From Strigamia acuminata (Eukaryota > Arthropoda > Chilopoda > Geophilomorpha > Linotaeniidae), in contig OX442320.1 of NCBI GenBank assembly GCA_949358305.1, positions 9,442,259-9,502,258 of the forward strand: a DNA stretch of 60,000 bases, read 5' to 3'. The translations under genes were made by a program, and so were the position numbers. Below are positions 13,201-24,616 of this stretch, piece after piece (positions within the stretch are counted from its first letter, which is position 1; each line of letters opens with the position of its first letter). The notes under the pieces were generated by a model. It worked only from the letters and a program-made list of their open reading frames with translations, had not been told where the DNA came from and did not search any database.

Positions 13201-15833
13201 CAACTTCAAGAGGAGATTAAAAAAGCAGAAGGGACAGTCAACTTGAAAATTATACCCAGTTATTCGGATTATCCGGTTATTCCTCAGGTATAAACGCGAA
13301 AATTGTGATAAAAATTGATGGATTTGTCATTTATTAAGGAAAATTGTGATAAAAATTGATAAATTTATCGTTTTTTAAGGGAAATTGTGATCAAAATTGA
13401 TGAATTAGTCATTTATTAATGGAAATTGTGATAAAAATTGATGAATTTATCGTTTTTTAAGGGAAATTGTGATAAAAATTGATGAATTTTTCGTTTTTTA
13501 ATGGGAATTGTGATAAAAATTGATAAATTTTTGTTTTTAAGGGAAATTGTGATACAAATTGATGAATTTATCATTTTTTAAGGGAAATTGTGATACAAAT
13601 TGATGAATTTATCATTTTTTAAGGGAAATTGTGATACAAATTGATGAATTTATCATTTTTAATGGAAATTGTGATATAAAGTGATGAATTTGGGTTTTTT
13701 TTAAGGGAAAAATGTGGTAAATTGTGGCGTATTTTGTATTATTTTATTTGTTTTGTGTTTGGATTTATTTCTGGACAGGATTCGTGAGCGATTTTGGAAG
13801 TGTAACGAACTAATTTGTTAATTTTGCATGTTTTTTACGAAGGATCTTCCTAGGAGACAAGGTTCCCCGATCCCGACCACTCCTCGTGAAGGGCGCAAGT
13901 TGACTGTCTTTACTGACAATCTGCCTACGTTACCCGTAAGTTGCGGTGATGAGTTGGAACACTTTTCTTCAAAGCACTTGACGTCTTTCTTGGTTTTATC
14001 GTAATTTTCCATTGCAACTAATACGGAGTTCGGAGCCTTCGCACTGCACCACTTTGTTTTGTTTAAATATTTCGTTTTATTTCATTTTATTTATTTATTT
14101 AATTCTATTTTTCAGTGCTACGTGAAAGCGTTGTACAACTACGACCCGAAGAAAGACACCTTACTGCCTTGCACAGACATTGGGCTTCCGTTTAAGCAAG
14201 GCGAAGTTTTACAAATTCTTAATACTCAAGATCCAAATTGGTGGCAGGCGAAGAAAATCGGACCCAGTTCGCAAACTGGTTTAATTCCGTCGCAGGAGTT
14301 GGAGGAGAGAAGAAAAGCTTTCGTTCGGCCCGAGTTTGATTATGTGACGAAAACATGTGAGAAATTCATCAAAATTTATCGAAATTTTAATTAAAATTAA
14401 TTTTTTTAATTTCTAGCCATGTGCGGTACCAAAGTGAGTAAGAAAAAGAAAAAACAAATGTATCACAGCAGATCGAACACCGGTAATGGCGAATTTAATT
14501 CGAATTTAATTAGAATTGACGTTTTATTTGTAATTTTTGTCTAGAATTTGATAAAGCGGAGTTAATTTTGTACGAAGAAGTCGCTCGGATGCCGCCATTT
14601 CAACGGAAAAGCCTCGTTTTGATCGGGCCGGCCGGTGTCGGACGAAGGACGCTTAAAAATCGATTAATCGCGCACAATCCCGAGCTTTTTGGAACGGTTA
14701 TACCCCGTAAATACATTAATAATAATTTAATTTGAAGGGAAAAGTGATTAAATTTAATTTGTCATCCGTTTAGACACTTCACGTCCTGCCAAAGACGGCG
14801 AAGACGAAGGGCGGAGTTACATGTTTTCGTCGCAAGAGGATATGGAAGACGACATTAACGAGAATAAATATTTGGAGTTTGGTACTTACAATGGATATTT
14901 GTACGGAACGAAGTTAGATTCGATAAGAAACGTGATCCGGTCGGGGAAAATGTGCATTCTTGATTGCAATCCTCAAGTAAGATGTTTAAAACGAGTTTTA
15001 GATCGTGTCATTCGTTTTAATTGTCATTTAGGGTTTAAAACTTCTCAACACGCCCGAATTTATGCCATTCGTCGTTTTCTTATCAACGCCGAGTATCGAA
15101 ACACTCCGGCAGTTGACTGATAACAAAACGCCCGATAGCATTGGCAGCAGGAATTTTACGGTAATTTAAATTAACGTTAATTTTTGTTTTGTTTTGTTTT
15201 TATTTTTATTTTTTTGCATGGTTTTTCTGATGCATGTTTTAGTTTGATCGTGCCATTATGGGTCGTCAATCCCGCCGCGCAAGGACCCTCGAGTCTTTAT
15301 CGTCGATTGTCGAGGTGAATCTTTGATTATTTCTCGTTTTATTTGCGTTTTGAATGATTTTTATGAGGAAAAATGTACAATTTTATGATTTTTGGGTGAA
15401 AAATTTGCAATTTTATGATTTTTGTTTGGAAAAATGTGTAATTTAATGATTTTTTGTTTGGAAAAATGTAGAATTTAATGCTTTTTGTGTGGAAAAATGG
15501 ACAATTTAATGATTTGTGTGTGGAAAAATGGACAATTTAATGATTTTTGTGTGGAAAAATGTGCAATTTAATGATTTTTGTGTGGAAAAATGTAGAATTT
15601 TATGATTTTTGTATGGAGAAATATATAATTTAATGATTGATTTTTTTTGCGAATAGGACGACGACATGCGCAAGAGAGTGGACGAAAGTGCGCGACTTCA
15701 ACGAGCTTTTGAAAAATATTTCGACTTGATCATCATGAACGAAGACATGGATCGTACGTTTGAAAAACTTCTCAAAGCCGTGAATGCGTTAAGCACGGAA
15801 CCCCAGTGGGTGCCCGTGTCGTGGGTTTATTGA
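10228..15833 (+). CDS. p55-type MAGUK scaffold (MPP2/MPP6/varicose-like)
   Basis: Exons of the first isoform: 10228-10264, 10345-10419, 12512-12786, 12852-12998, 13063-13287, 13843-13935, 14116-14356, 14417-14482, 14545-14706, 14774-14976, 15032-15160, 15243-15314, 15657-15833; about 633 residues. Domain order is L27 region (exons 3-4), PDZ (exon 5, with GGGMIDRQGLLHVGD), SH3 (exon 7, with DPNWWQAKK and GLIPSQ), a basic Lys-rich hook, then a guanylate-kinase-like domain ending in the family terminus QWVPVSWVY. The GK P-loop reads GVGRRT rather than GKS/T, as in MPP proteins, so it is a protein-binding pseudo-kinase. Known role: scaffold at cell junctions and synapses, binding transmembrane-protein tails and other L27 proteins. 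MPP2/6 fits better than Dlg (single PDZ) or ZO. Two further first exons exist, listed separately. Confidence 0.93.
10440..10640. repeat. TTTTCATCCATTTTCGTC tandem repeat
   Basis: Short degenerate direct repeats of about 14-15 nt built on CATCCATTTT / CGTCTATTTTT, directly after the second exon of the MAGUK gene and within its long first-exon region. Confidence 0.8.
11055..11103 (+). CDS. Alternative first exon 2 of the MAGUK gene
   Basis: ATG at 11055 opens 16 codons and then meets a GTAAAA donor. One spare base remains, which matches the two-base 5' overhang of the common exon at 12512, so a continuous reading frame results. The encoded N-terminus is short and polar (starts Met-Val-Ile-Thr-Arg). 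It would replace the first two exons of the main isoform. Transcript evidence would be needed to confirm use. Confidence 0.4.
11927..12023 (+). CDS. Alternative first exon 3 of the MAGUK gene
   Basis: ATG at 11927 opens 32 codons, followed by a strong GTGAGT donor with one spare base. This is again in phase with the exon at 12512. It encodes an N-terminus containing a Cys-Gly-Gly stretch and an acidic Glu-Glu-Glu-Asp segment. It has the best donor of the three candidate first exons. The coding density and exact phase match argue against chance. Confidence 0.5.
13295..13735. repeat. Intronic minisatellite, MAGUK intron after the PDZ exon
   Basis: About eight copies of a ~40-55 nt unit containing AAATTGTGATAAAAATTGAT and a T-rich end. 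It fills most of the 13288-13842 intron. Confidence 0.85.
15350..15640. repeat. Intronic minisatellite, GK-domain intron
   Basis: About nine copies of a ~31 nt unit with GATTTTTGTGTGGAAAAATG and AATTTAAT. It occupies almost the whole intron 15315-15656, between the last two coding exons of the MAGUK gene. Confidence 0.85.
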
Positions 15834-16758
15834 GCTAAAATCGGGTCTGGTTTTACTGCTGATGCCAAATATTACGAATCATTGGATAAAAAATGTACAG
15901 GAAATTCATAAGGACATAAAAATCACCAGGTGCATTCATTTAATAATCGACTTTGGACGGAAAATTGAAGAGATTGAACGTTTAGGTTCAAAATTAGCAA
16001 AGCGAACAAAAATAATGTATTTTTGAAAATGTTTATTTGTAAAATAAAATAATAAAAAAAATAATCGGGGCAATGTAAAAATAAGAGAAATTAGCGGGAA
16101 TTGAATATTGAATCGGAGCGTCGTTAATTTGTTTTGTTGTGAATTAATTTTGTTGCTAGGGCTTTTATTCTCATTGTATTTAAAATGCGTTTATTTTTCT
16201 ATTCATTGTCATAGTTTTTCGTGTATTTTACTTCGGTTGTGAATGTTATATCATATTTTTAACACTTTAAAGCATCGTCTTATTGTAGTAACTAAACATT
16301 TTGCAATTTATTTTCATTGGTTTTATTTAATTTTTTTTAAAGTTTTAAAGTTTTATTTACACTTTTGGTTGTTTGTATGTTTATTGTTTTGATTGAAACT
16401 ACCATACTTCACTGCCCTACCTAAATTGAATCTGATAAAACTATTTGTAACAAAAAAAACCGAATTTTCTCATTCATTTCAACATTTGCTGAAAACAGAA
16501 AACAAAATGGATTCTACGTAGTTAACCGTTTTATCAAACTTTGAAAAACTCCCGTTAGATGTCAATGCTCCATGACAAGTTGAATCTAGCATGAATCCAC
16601 CAATCATATGTTACTTCCATTGGACAGAAATATGGCTGCTTACGAGTGATTTTGAACTGAAATATAAACGGATGGCAAGAGTAGTTTAAACGTATCATTA
16701 ACGAACAATCATTGGAATCGCGGTTCAACTAGCACCCGTTAGTATTACGAGGCACAAC
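15834..16758. other. MAGUK 3' UTR and CDC27 upstream region
   Basis: AT-rich DNA after the MAGUK stop, with overlapping AATAAA signals at about 16043-16056. The last few hundred bases before 16759 presumably include the CDC27 promoter and 5' UTR. No specific promoter element could be identified. Confidence 0.5.
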
Positions 16759-19700
16759 ATGATTGTCCAGGAACCTGTACAGGTAAAGAAAGCACTGGCA
16801 AAAAGCGAAATAATTTTTTTTTTCAAAAACCCAATCGACCAAACAACTCACAATGGAAAATTAATCAAATCATGGTTTAATGTGTTTTTAACATCCTCCT
16901 AAACCGCGATCTTTTCCACACATTTTTCAGGCTGCTATTTGGCATTGCCTCAATCACTACGCTTATTCCGATGCTATTTTCTTGGCCGAGAGATTATATG
17001 CAGAAGGTAAACACAAAATTCGACATTTTTTCGAGAAAAAAAAAATTAAAATATTTTATTTCTTTATTTAATTCACAGTTGATACCGACGAGGCACTTTT
17101 TCTGCTGGCTACTTGTTATTATCGGTCGGGAAAACCCAGACAAGCGTATTCTTTGCTCCATATTAAAGGATGTAGAACCGCACAATGCAAATATCTATTT
17201 GCTCGATGCTCTCTCGATTTAAACAAGTAAATTGAGGAATTCGAGGCGTTTTGTGGTTGGATTTGTGTTTAATTTGTGTTTGGATCGTTGTTTTGCGTAG
17301 ATTAAGCGAGGCTGAAGCGATATTAAGCGGTACGTCGGTACTGAAAGTGAAAAGTGTGGACGAGGTGAGCGATTTTGGCGACGGAGCTTGTTTTGCGGTG
17401 CAACTGTTGGCCCGGATTTATGGGAAGACCGAACGGCTGGCGAAGGCGTCGGAGTCGTATAAGAAGTCGTTGAAGCTTAATCCGTTTCTGTGGTCGTCGT
17501 ACGCGTCTTTATGTAACATGGGCGAGAAAGTAGATCCAACCAAAGTATTTCAGCTGACACATTTGGACAATTTAAATACGTGCCATGGAACAAATTTCCT
17601 CATGCAGCTTTTTAATCAGAGCGGTGGAGACACGCTGATAAACAACGAATTTGCAGTACGCCTTTATTTTTATTCAGATTTTACATATTTTTTTTTATTG
17701 GTTTTTAATTATTATTTTTTTAAGTTTTAATAATGGTTGATTTTTTAGTTTAAATTTTTACACATTTTACTTAAGATTGTACACATTTTATCCATTTTTT
17801 TTATTCATTTTTAATTTTTTCTTAAGATTTTACACTTTTTTTTATATTTATTTTTAATTTTTTCTTTAATTCTTACACATTTTAAACACTATTTCGATTC
17901 ATTTTACACATTTTCTTAAAATTTTACACATTTTATACATTTTTCTTAAAATTTTACACATTTTATACATTTTTCTTAAAATTTTACACATTTTATACAT
18001 TATTCTTAAAGTTTTACACATTTTGCACACTATTTCGATTAATTTTACACATTATTCTTAAAATTGTATATATTTTACAAATCTTTTGATTAATTTTACA
18101 CATTATTCTTAAAATTGTATATATTTTACAAATTTTTTGATTAATTTTACACATTTCACACACTATTTCGATTAATTTTACACATTATTTTTAAAATTGT
18201 ACATATTTTACACATTTTTTGATTAATTTTACACATTTTACACGCTTTTTTGATCATTTTTACACCCTTTATTCATTAAATTTTAATTTTTTCTTCAAAT
18301 TTAACGAATTTCTGCAATTAATTGTTAATTTTCTTTTCCCAGGATTTAGCCAGTGAAAATATAATATTACCAGCTAGTCAACCGCTTCATACATCTGTAA
18401 CCCGTTCTCCAATTTTAGGACTGACTCGAGGGACCCCCGAGATCATACACGAAGAATTAACACCTCAATTAGCATCGATCCCACCCGCGCCCCTGCGCTC
18501 TAAGTTTTCCCTAGGTCTCCGAAGCATATTCAAAGCCCCAATGACCCTTAGTCCATTCTCGCCCAGCTTCGGCGTCCTGCCGTTGGAATCTCCCTGTTTC
18601 CCAGCTGAAGGCACCGGACAGTTCTCTGTGGCCGTAGTCACACCCTCCTCACTCGACACTCAAATTGTAGAACAAAAAGCCGTCGGGAGAAAAGTAATCG
18701 ATCAAATTATCGACAAAATTATCGATTTTTAATGTTTTTTGTCGAATTATTTTCAGTCGGTGATAACGAGACGTAGTCAAGCTGTAAATACGACAAAACC
18801 TTCGGTGTTCAGTCAGTCGGGGAACACGGGTAACGTGACCCATTTGGGTCAGGTTGTGCCGTTGCCTCAGTCTAGTTTATCAACCAACGCTAATGCTCCG
18901 AGGAGAAGTTCCCGTCTGTTCAGCAGTTCAAACTCGGTGAAAGAGAACAACGAAAGCTCGAGCAAGTCTCGCTTCTCTTCGCCCAAGACTCCGCCTAGGA
19001 AAAGCAAGCCGCGATCGTCGAAGAATTCGAATAACAACAACAACAACAACACCATGACCCAAACCGCGTTTAACGAGTTGAACGAGCTGAATAAGGTGTG
19101 CGAGTTGACGAATCCGTTAGAAAACAAAGTGAATTTGATCAATAGCGGGGTGAATACCATCACTTATAGTCAGCATTTGGTCAACATACAGAAAGCGACT
19201 GCAGGTTTTTATTAAAATGGATTTTTTTTTTAAAAGAAGAGAAATTAATTTGATTTGTTTTTGTTAGAGGGCTTGATGACGTTGATGCAGGATTTGGGGA
19301 AGGCCTATTTGAACCTGACGCAATTTAACTGCCAAAAAGCGGTGGATTTGTTAACGAGTTTAAATACTCATCACATCAATACCGGATGGGTCCTAAGTCA
19401 CTTAGGGCGTGCGTATTTTGAGCTATCCGAATACCAACAAGTATAAAAAAAAGTTTTTGTTGTTGTGAATTTTGTTGTTGATTTTTTGGTGGTTTTTATT
19501 GATTTTTTTTGGTGATTTTTGACGTGTTTTGATGGTTTTTATTGATTTTTTTTGGTGATTTTTGACGTGTTTTGATGTTTTTTGTTGATTTTTGATGATT
19601 TTAGTTCGTTTTTTCGTTAATTTTTGATCGTTTTTGTTGTTTTTTATGGTTTTTGTGGATTTTTGATGGTTTTATTTCGTTTTTTGTTGTTTTTTGATGT

Positions 19701-21803
19701 TTTTAGTTCGTTTTTTGTTGAATTTTGATGGTTTTTTTTCGTTTTTTGTTGTTTTTTGATGTTTTTAGTTCGTTTTTAGTTATTTTTTTATGGTTTTAGA
19801 TCGTTTTTTGTTGTTTTTTGATGTTTTAGTTCGTTTTTTGTTGATTTTTGATGGTTTTATTTCGTTTTTTGTTGTTTTTTGATGGTGTTCAATGGTTTTT
19901 ATTGGGTTTTGTTGATTTTTTGTTGTTTTTTTTATTGATTTTTTGTTTTTGTTTTGTTTTAGGCTGTTCATTATTTTTCTGAGCAACAGAAAATGGAGCC
20001 ACATCGTCTAGAAGGCTTAGAATATTACAGTACGGCTTTGTGGCACCTTCAGAAAGAGGTGGAGTTGTCGGCACTTGCTCAAGAGTTGACCGAAAATTAC
20101 AAGGAGTCCGGTGAAGCTTGGTGCGCGGCTGGAAACTGCTTCAGTCTGCAGAAAGAACACGACACAGCCGTAAAGTTTTTCCAACGGGCCGTCCAAGAAG
20201 AACCGAACTTTGCTTACGCTTACACGCTTCTCGGACACGAGTACGTAATCACCGAAGAGCTCGACAAGGCCATGTCTTGCTTCCGGAACGCGATTCGGAT
20301 CGATCCGCGCCACTACAACGCGTGGTACGGCATCGGCATGATTTATTACAAACAGGAGAAATTCCAGTTTGCCGAGTTTCATTTCAAAAAAGCACTTGTA
20401 ATTAATCCACAAAGTTCAGTTCTCATGTGCCACATTGCGGTGGTGAGTTGGTGTTGTCGATTTTGCGTTTTTTCGGCGTTTATTGTTGTTTTGTTTTCGT
20501 TTGTAGGTGCAACATGCGTTACAAAAAACTGAATTAGCATTAGCGACTCTCAATAGGGCAATTTCGGCTGATCCCAAGAATCCTCTTTGCAAGTTTCACA
20601 GGGCCTCCATTTTCTTTGCGAGTGATCGGCATAACGACGCTTTGCAGGAGTTGATGGAATTAAAGGAACTTGTGCCTAAAGAGTCATTAGTTTATTTTTT
20701 AATTGGAAAGGTGAGAAAAGATGAAAGTATTTAATTTTTTTTTTAGGTGCATTGTAAAGTTGGAAAATACGAATATACCGTAGATCTTCTCATTGTGCGC
20801 GGAGCGTTGTAGTAGAGACCTTAGGAAAAAAATGACTTGAATTTTGGGATAAAAAAAATTGGATTTTTTGGCTGAAAAGTTGGATTTTGGGCTGAAAAAT
20901 TGGATTTTTCGGCTGAAAAGTTAGATTTTGGGCTGAAAAATTGGATTTTTCGGCTGAAAAGTTGGATTTTTCATGAAAAGTTGGATTTTTCATGAAAAGT
21001 TGGATTTTTCATGAAAAGTTGGATTTTTCATGAAAAGTTGGATTTTTCATGAAAAGTTGGATTTTTCATGAAAAATTGGATTTTTGGCTGAAAAATTGGA
21101 TTTTTTGGCTGAAAAGTTGGATTTTTCGGCTGAAAAATTGGATTTTTGGCTGAAAAATTGGATTTTTGGCTGAAAAATTGGATTTTTGGCTGAAAAATTG
21201 GATTTTTGGCTGAAAAATTGGATTTTTGGCTGAAAAATTGGATTTTACGGCTGAAAAGTTGGATTTTTTGGCTGAAAAATTGGATTTTTGGAGGAAGTTG
21301 AAAATTGAATTATTGGATGAAAAAAAATCTTTGCACTTCATTCGCGGGTCTCTAATAGAGCGTGAGGCGACTTGATTCTGCCGATATTATGCAAGAGCAC
21401 AATGAGAAGGTTTCTGGTTTTTAATTTAAATTTAAAAATATAATATTTTTCTTTTAAATTTAGGTGCATAAAAAGCTTGGAAATACACACCTGGCTTTGA
21501 TGAATTTTTCATGGGCCATGGATTTAGATCCGAAAGGCGCCAATAACCAAATTAAAGAAGAAATTGATCGCCGATATGCTAACGAAGACGACGAGTTTGC
21601 TGCAAATCACGATATGGCAGGTAAATTGCAGCGATTTAACATTCTGGAATCGGAATTTACGTTTAATAATTATTTATCATTTTATTTCAGCTGCTGAAGC
21701 GAATAATGCCGAAGAATTATCGCACGAAGGCTCCACAATGGATGCCGAAGATGCTCAACAACAACAACAACAACAGGCCATGGAGAGTGATGAAAGTCTT
21801 TAA
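16759..21803 (+). CDS. CDC27: CDC27 / APC3, anaphase-promoting complex subunit
   Basis: Eleven exons: 16759-16782, 16931-17006, 17079-17226, 17301-17655, 18343-18693, 18757-19204, 19268-19440, 19963-20442, 20507-20710, 21464-21620, 21691-21803; about 842 residues, close to the vertebrate length (about 824). It begins like vertebrate CDC27 (QEPVQAAIW, then NHYAYSDA, FLAERLYAE). TPR units lie at both ends around a Ser/Pro-rich, poorly conserved linker containing SVFSQSGN and RRSSRLF. The C-terminal TPR superhelix carries EAWCAAGNCFSLQ, YAYTLLGHE and HYNAWYGIGMIYYKQEKF. In the APC/C ubiquitin ligase this subunit forms a homodimer that receives the Ile-Arg tails of CDC20/CDH1 coactivators. The C-terminus ends with a Gln run and an acidic DESL tail. 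The start is set by homology and a tight 8-codon first exon. Confidence 0.96.
17750..18265. repeat. Intronic minisatellite, CDC27 intron 4
   Basis: Repeated TTTTACACATTATTCTTAAA and related units of roughly 30-55 nt fill most of the 17656-18342 intron. Composition is almost only A, T and C on the plus strand. Confidence 0.85.
19445..19955. repeat. Intronic T/G-rich repeat, CDC27 intron 7
   Basis: Degenerate repeats of GTTTTTTGTTGTTTTTTGAT and TTTTTGATGG make up the intron 19441-19962. Long minus-strand ORFs through it are low-complexity Lys/Asn/Thr artefacts. Confidence 0.85.
20780..21420. mobile_element. MITE-like insertion in CDC27 intron 9
   Basis: The 753-nt intron 20711-21463 holds a block whose ends are imperfect inverted matches: CTTCTCATTGTGC and TAGTAGAGACC on the left, against GGTCTCTAATA and GCACAATGAGAAG on the right. 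Between them lies a tandem array. Just before the block, at 20745, is an AG followed by a near copy of the start of exon 10 (GTGCATTGTAAAGTTGG versus GTGCATAAAAAGCTTGG). This duplicated exon start reads into a stop after 21 codons. The structure suggests insertion with duplication of the intron-exon edge. Family unknown. Confidence 0.45.
20860..21310. repeat. TTGGATTTTTCGGCTGAAAA minisatellite
   Basis: More than twenty copies of a 19-21 nt unit, TTGGATTTTT(CGGC or GGC)TGAAAA, with an internal run of a variant containing CATGAAAAG. The array is the core of the intron 9 insertion in CDC27. Confidence 0.9.
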
Positions 21804-22786
21804 TTGTGGAATTGGTAACGAATTAAATCGCGGGAATTTTTAATTCTTTTATTTTTTTTATTTTTATTCTTATTCTTTTTTTTCTTGTCGATTTTTTTTT
21901 TTTTTTTTCTTTTTTTTTTAGACTTTAGAAACCACGATTTTTGGTTTTTCTTGAAATTTTTTGAAGAACAATATATAAAAACATTTTATTATTAAAAATT
22001 AAAAAAAAAAACAAAGAAAAAAAAAATACTTTGGAAATGCTGACGCTGGAATTAACCTTGACGTGTTTTTAGACTATTTTTTATCATTAATTGTTTTTAT
22101 TTGTTTTATTATTTGATTTTTATATATATTACGTATGTAAGTAATAGTTAACGGTTGCGGGAACATCCGTGTTTGAAACGAAAGCAATCAAAAATTTTGG
22201 AACTTCGAATTTATTTTATTTTATTTTATTTTTCTAAAAATTCCAGTTTGCTTCTTTTCTTATCCCCGTCGTAAAACGTTTTATTTATGTGTTGGAATAT
22301 CCCTTGTGGTAAATTTTTGTATTTTTTTTCTTTTTCCTCCTTTTCCTAGTGTAAGAATAATGTTGTAATATGCAAACAATCGATTAATTAATTATGAATA
22401 ATAATAATCGTAGGAAAAAAAAAAAAGAAAAGAAAAAAAAAAAGAAATCAAAATACAAAACTATATAATTATTAATGATAATTAAATGTGAATCTTTAGC
22501 TCATCAAATGAGGAGAAGGACAAGAAAGAAAGCTCTTTTAGGCTCGTGTAATTCCATTGCTCATGTAATCTTGCCATGGCTTCTGTTTAGCGATTAAAGA
22601 GTGACCTCCATCTCTGCCTAATCCCATATAAGTTTGTGTTTCGTTTTTTAATGGAAAATAAGTCGTGAAGTCGAAGCACCGGTTAAATACCTACGTTTTA
22701 ATTCACTAGTTTTTAACTTAAAACTATTTATTTACACGAAGAAATTTTTTTTTTTTAATTTGATTAATTTTTTTTTTGGTTTTAAT
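21804..22786. other. Convergent 3' region of CDC27 and FAM133
   Basis: AT-rich sequence between the two stop codons of convergent genes. It has long T runs near 21890-21920 and A runs near 22420-22445. On the minus strand an AATAAA signal for FAM133 lies at 22727-22732, about 55 nt past its stop. No protein-coding ORF is credible here. Confidence 0.6.
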
Positions 22787-24171
<1,385 letters not shown>

Positions 24172-24399
24172 TTAAATTGTTTGCACAAAGCGGATGGAAA
24201 CTCCGATCGCCCGATTACCCTTCGAATAGGAAATTTAAGGTAAAAATGTAAAAATTTCACAAATTTCATACCAAATCCCGTAACATTTGTAGACGTTCAC
24301 TGCGCTTTGGCTTATCTTTTATTTACAGTGGCGAGAGGCACCTAGCGACAACCCATCGCAACTAATATCCCAACGTTTAAAAATATCCAAATCTCAATT
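24172..24399. other. FAM133 5' flank up to the DIRS insertion
   Basis: A short stretch that should contain the FAM133 5' UTR and promoter on the minus strand. It ends where the first terminal repeat of the retrotransposon begins. No TATA box or initiator could be identified with confidence. Confidence 0.4.
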
Positions 24400-24434
24400 C
24401 ATTCACTCTTAGTAATCTCCGGCTAAACAGGAGA
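24400..24434 (+). repeat. DIRS left terminal sequence
   Basis: Starts CATTCACTCTTAGTAATC. It is the exact reverse complement of 28820-28854 in the internal complementary region. It overlaps the 34-nt stretch 24426-24459 shared in inverse with the right end. Confidence 0.9.
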
Positions 24435-24616
24435 TGGCGCTACTAGTCGGGTTACGTCACTTCCGGTTCTACTAACGGGTTGCGCGGTCAGGTTCGAATT
24501 GCTCTACAAGAAAAATTTGCTTTTATATCGTTTTTTCCCCTTTTTAATTAAAGGATCTCATATTTTCGAACACCTTTCTAATAATTGTTTCTTTATTAGT
24601 TTTATAACATTCTATT

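Noticed and set aside
19780-20074. Lys-rich minus-strand ORFs opposite CDC27
   Set aside because: Shadows of the T/G-rich intron repeat and the real plus-strand exon.
20860-21310. Regular repeats resembling a CRISPR array
   Set aside because: Repeats are contiguous with no unique spacers, in a eukaryotic intron; it is a minisatellite.
24491-24500. GGTTCGAATT resembling a tRNA B box
   Set aside because: It departs from the B-box end, and no A box or cloverleaf surrounds it; it sits in the DIRS leader.
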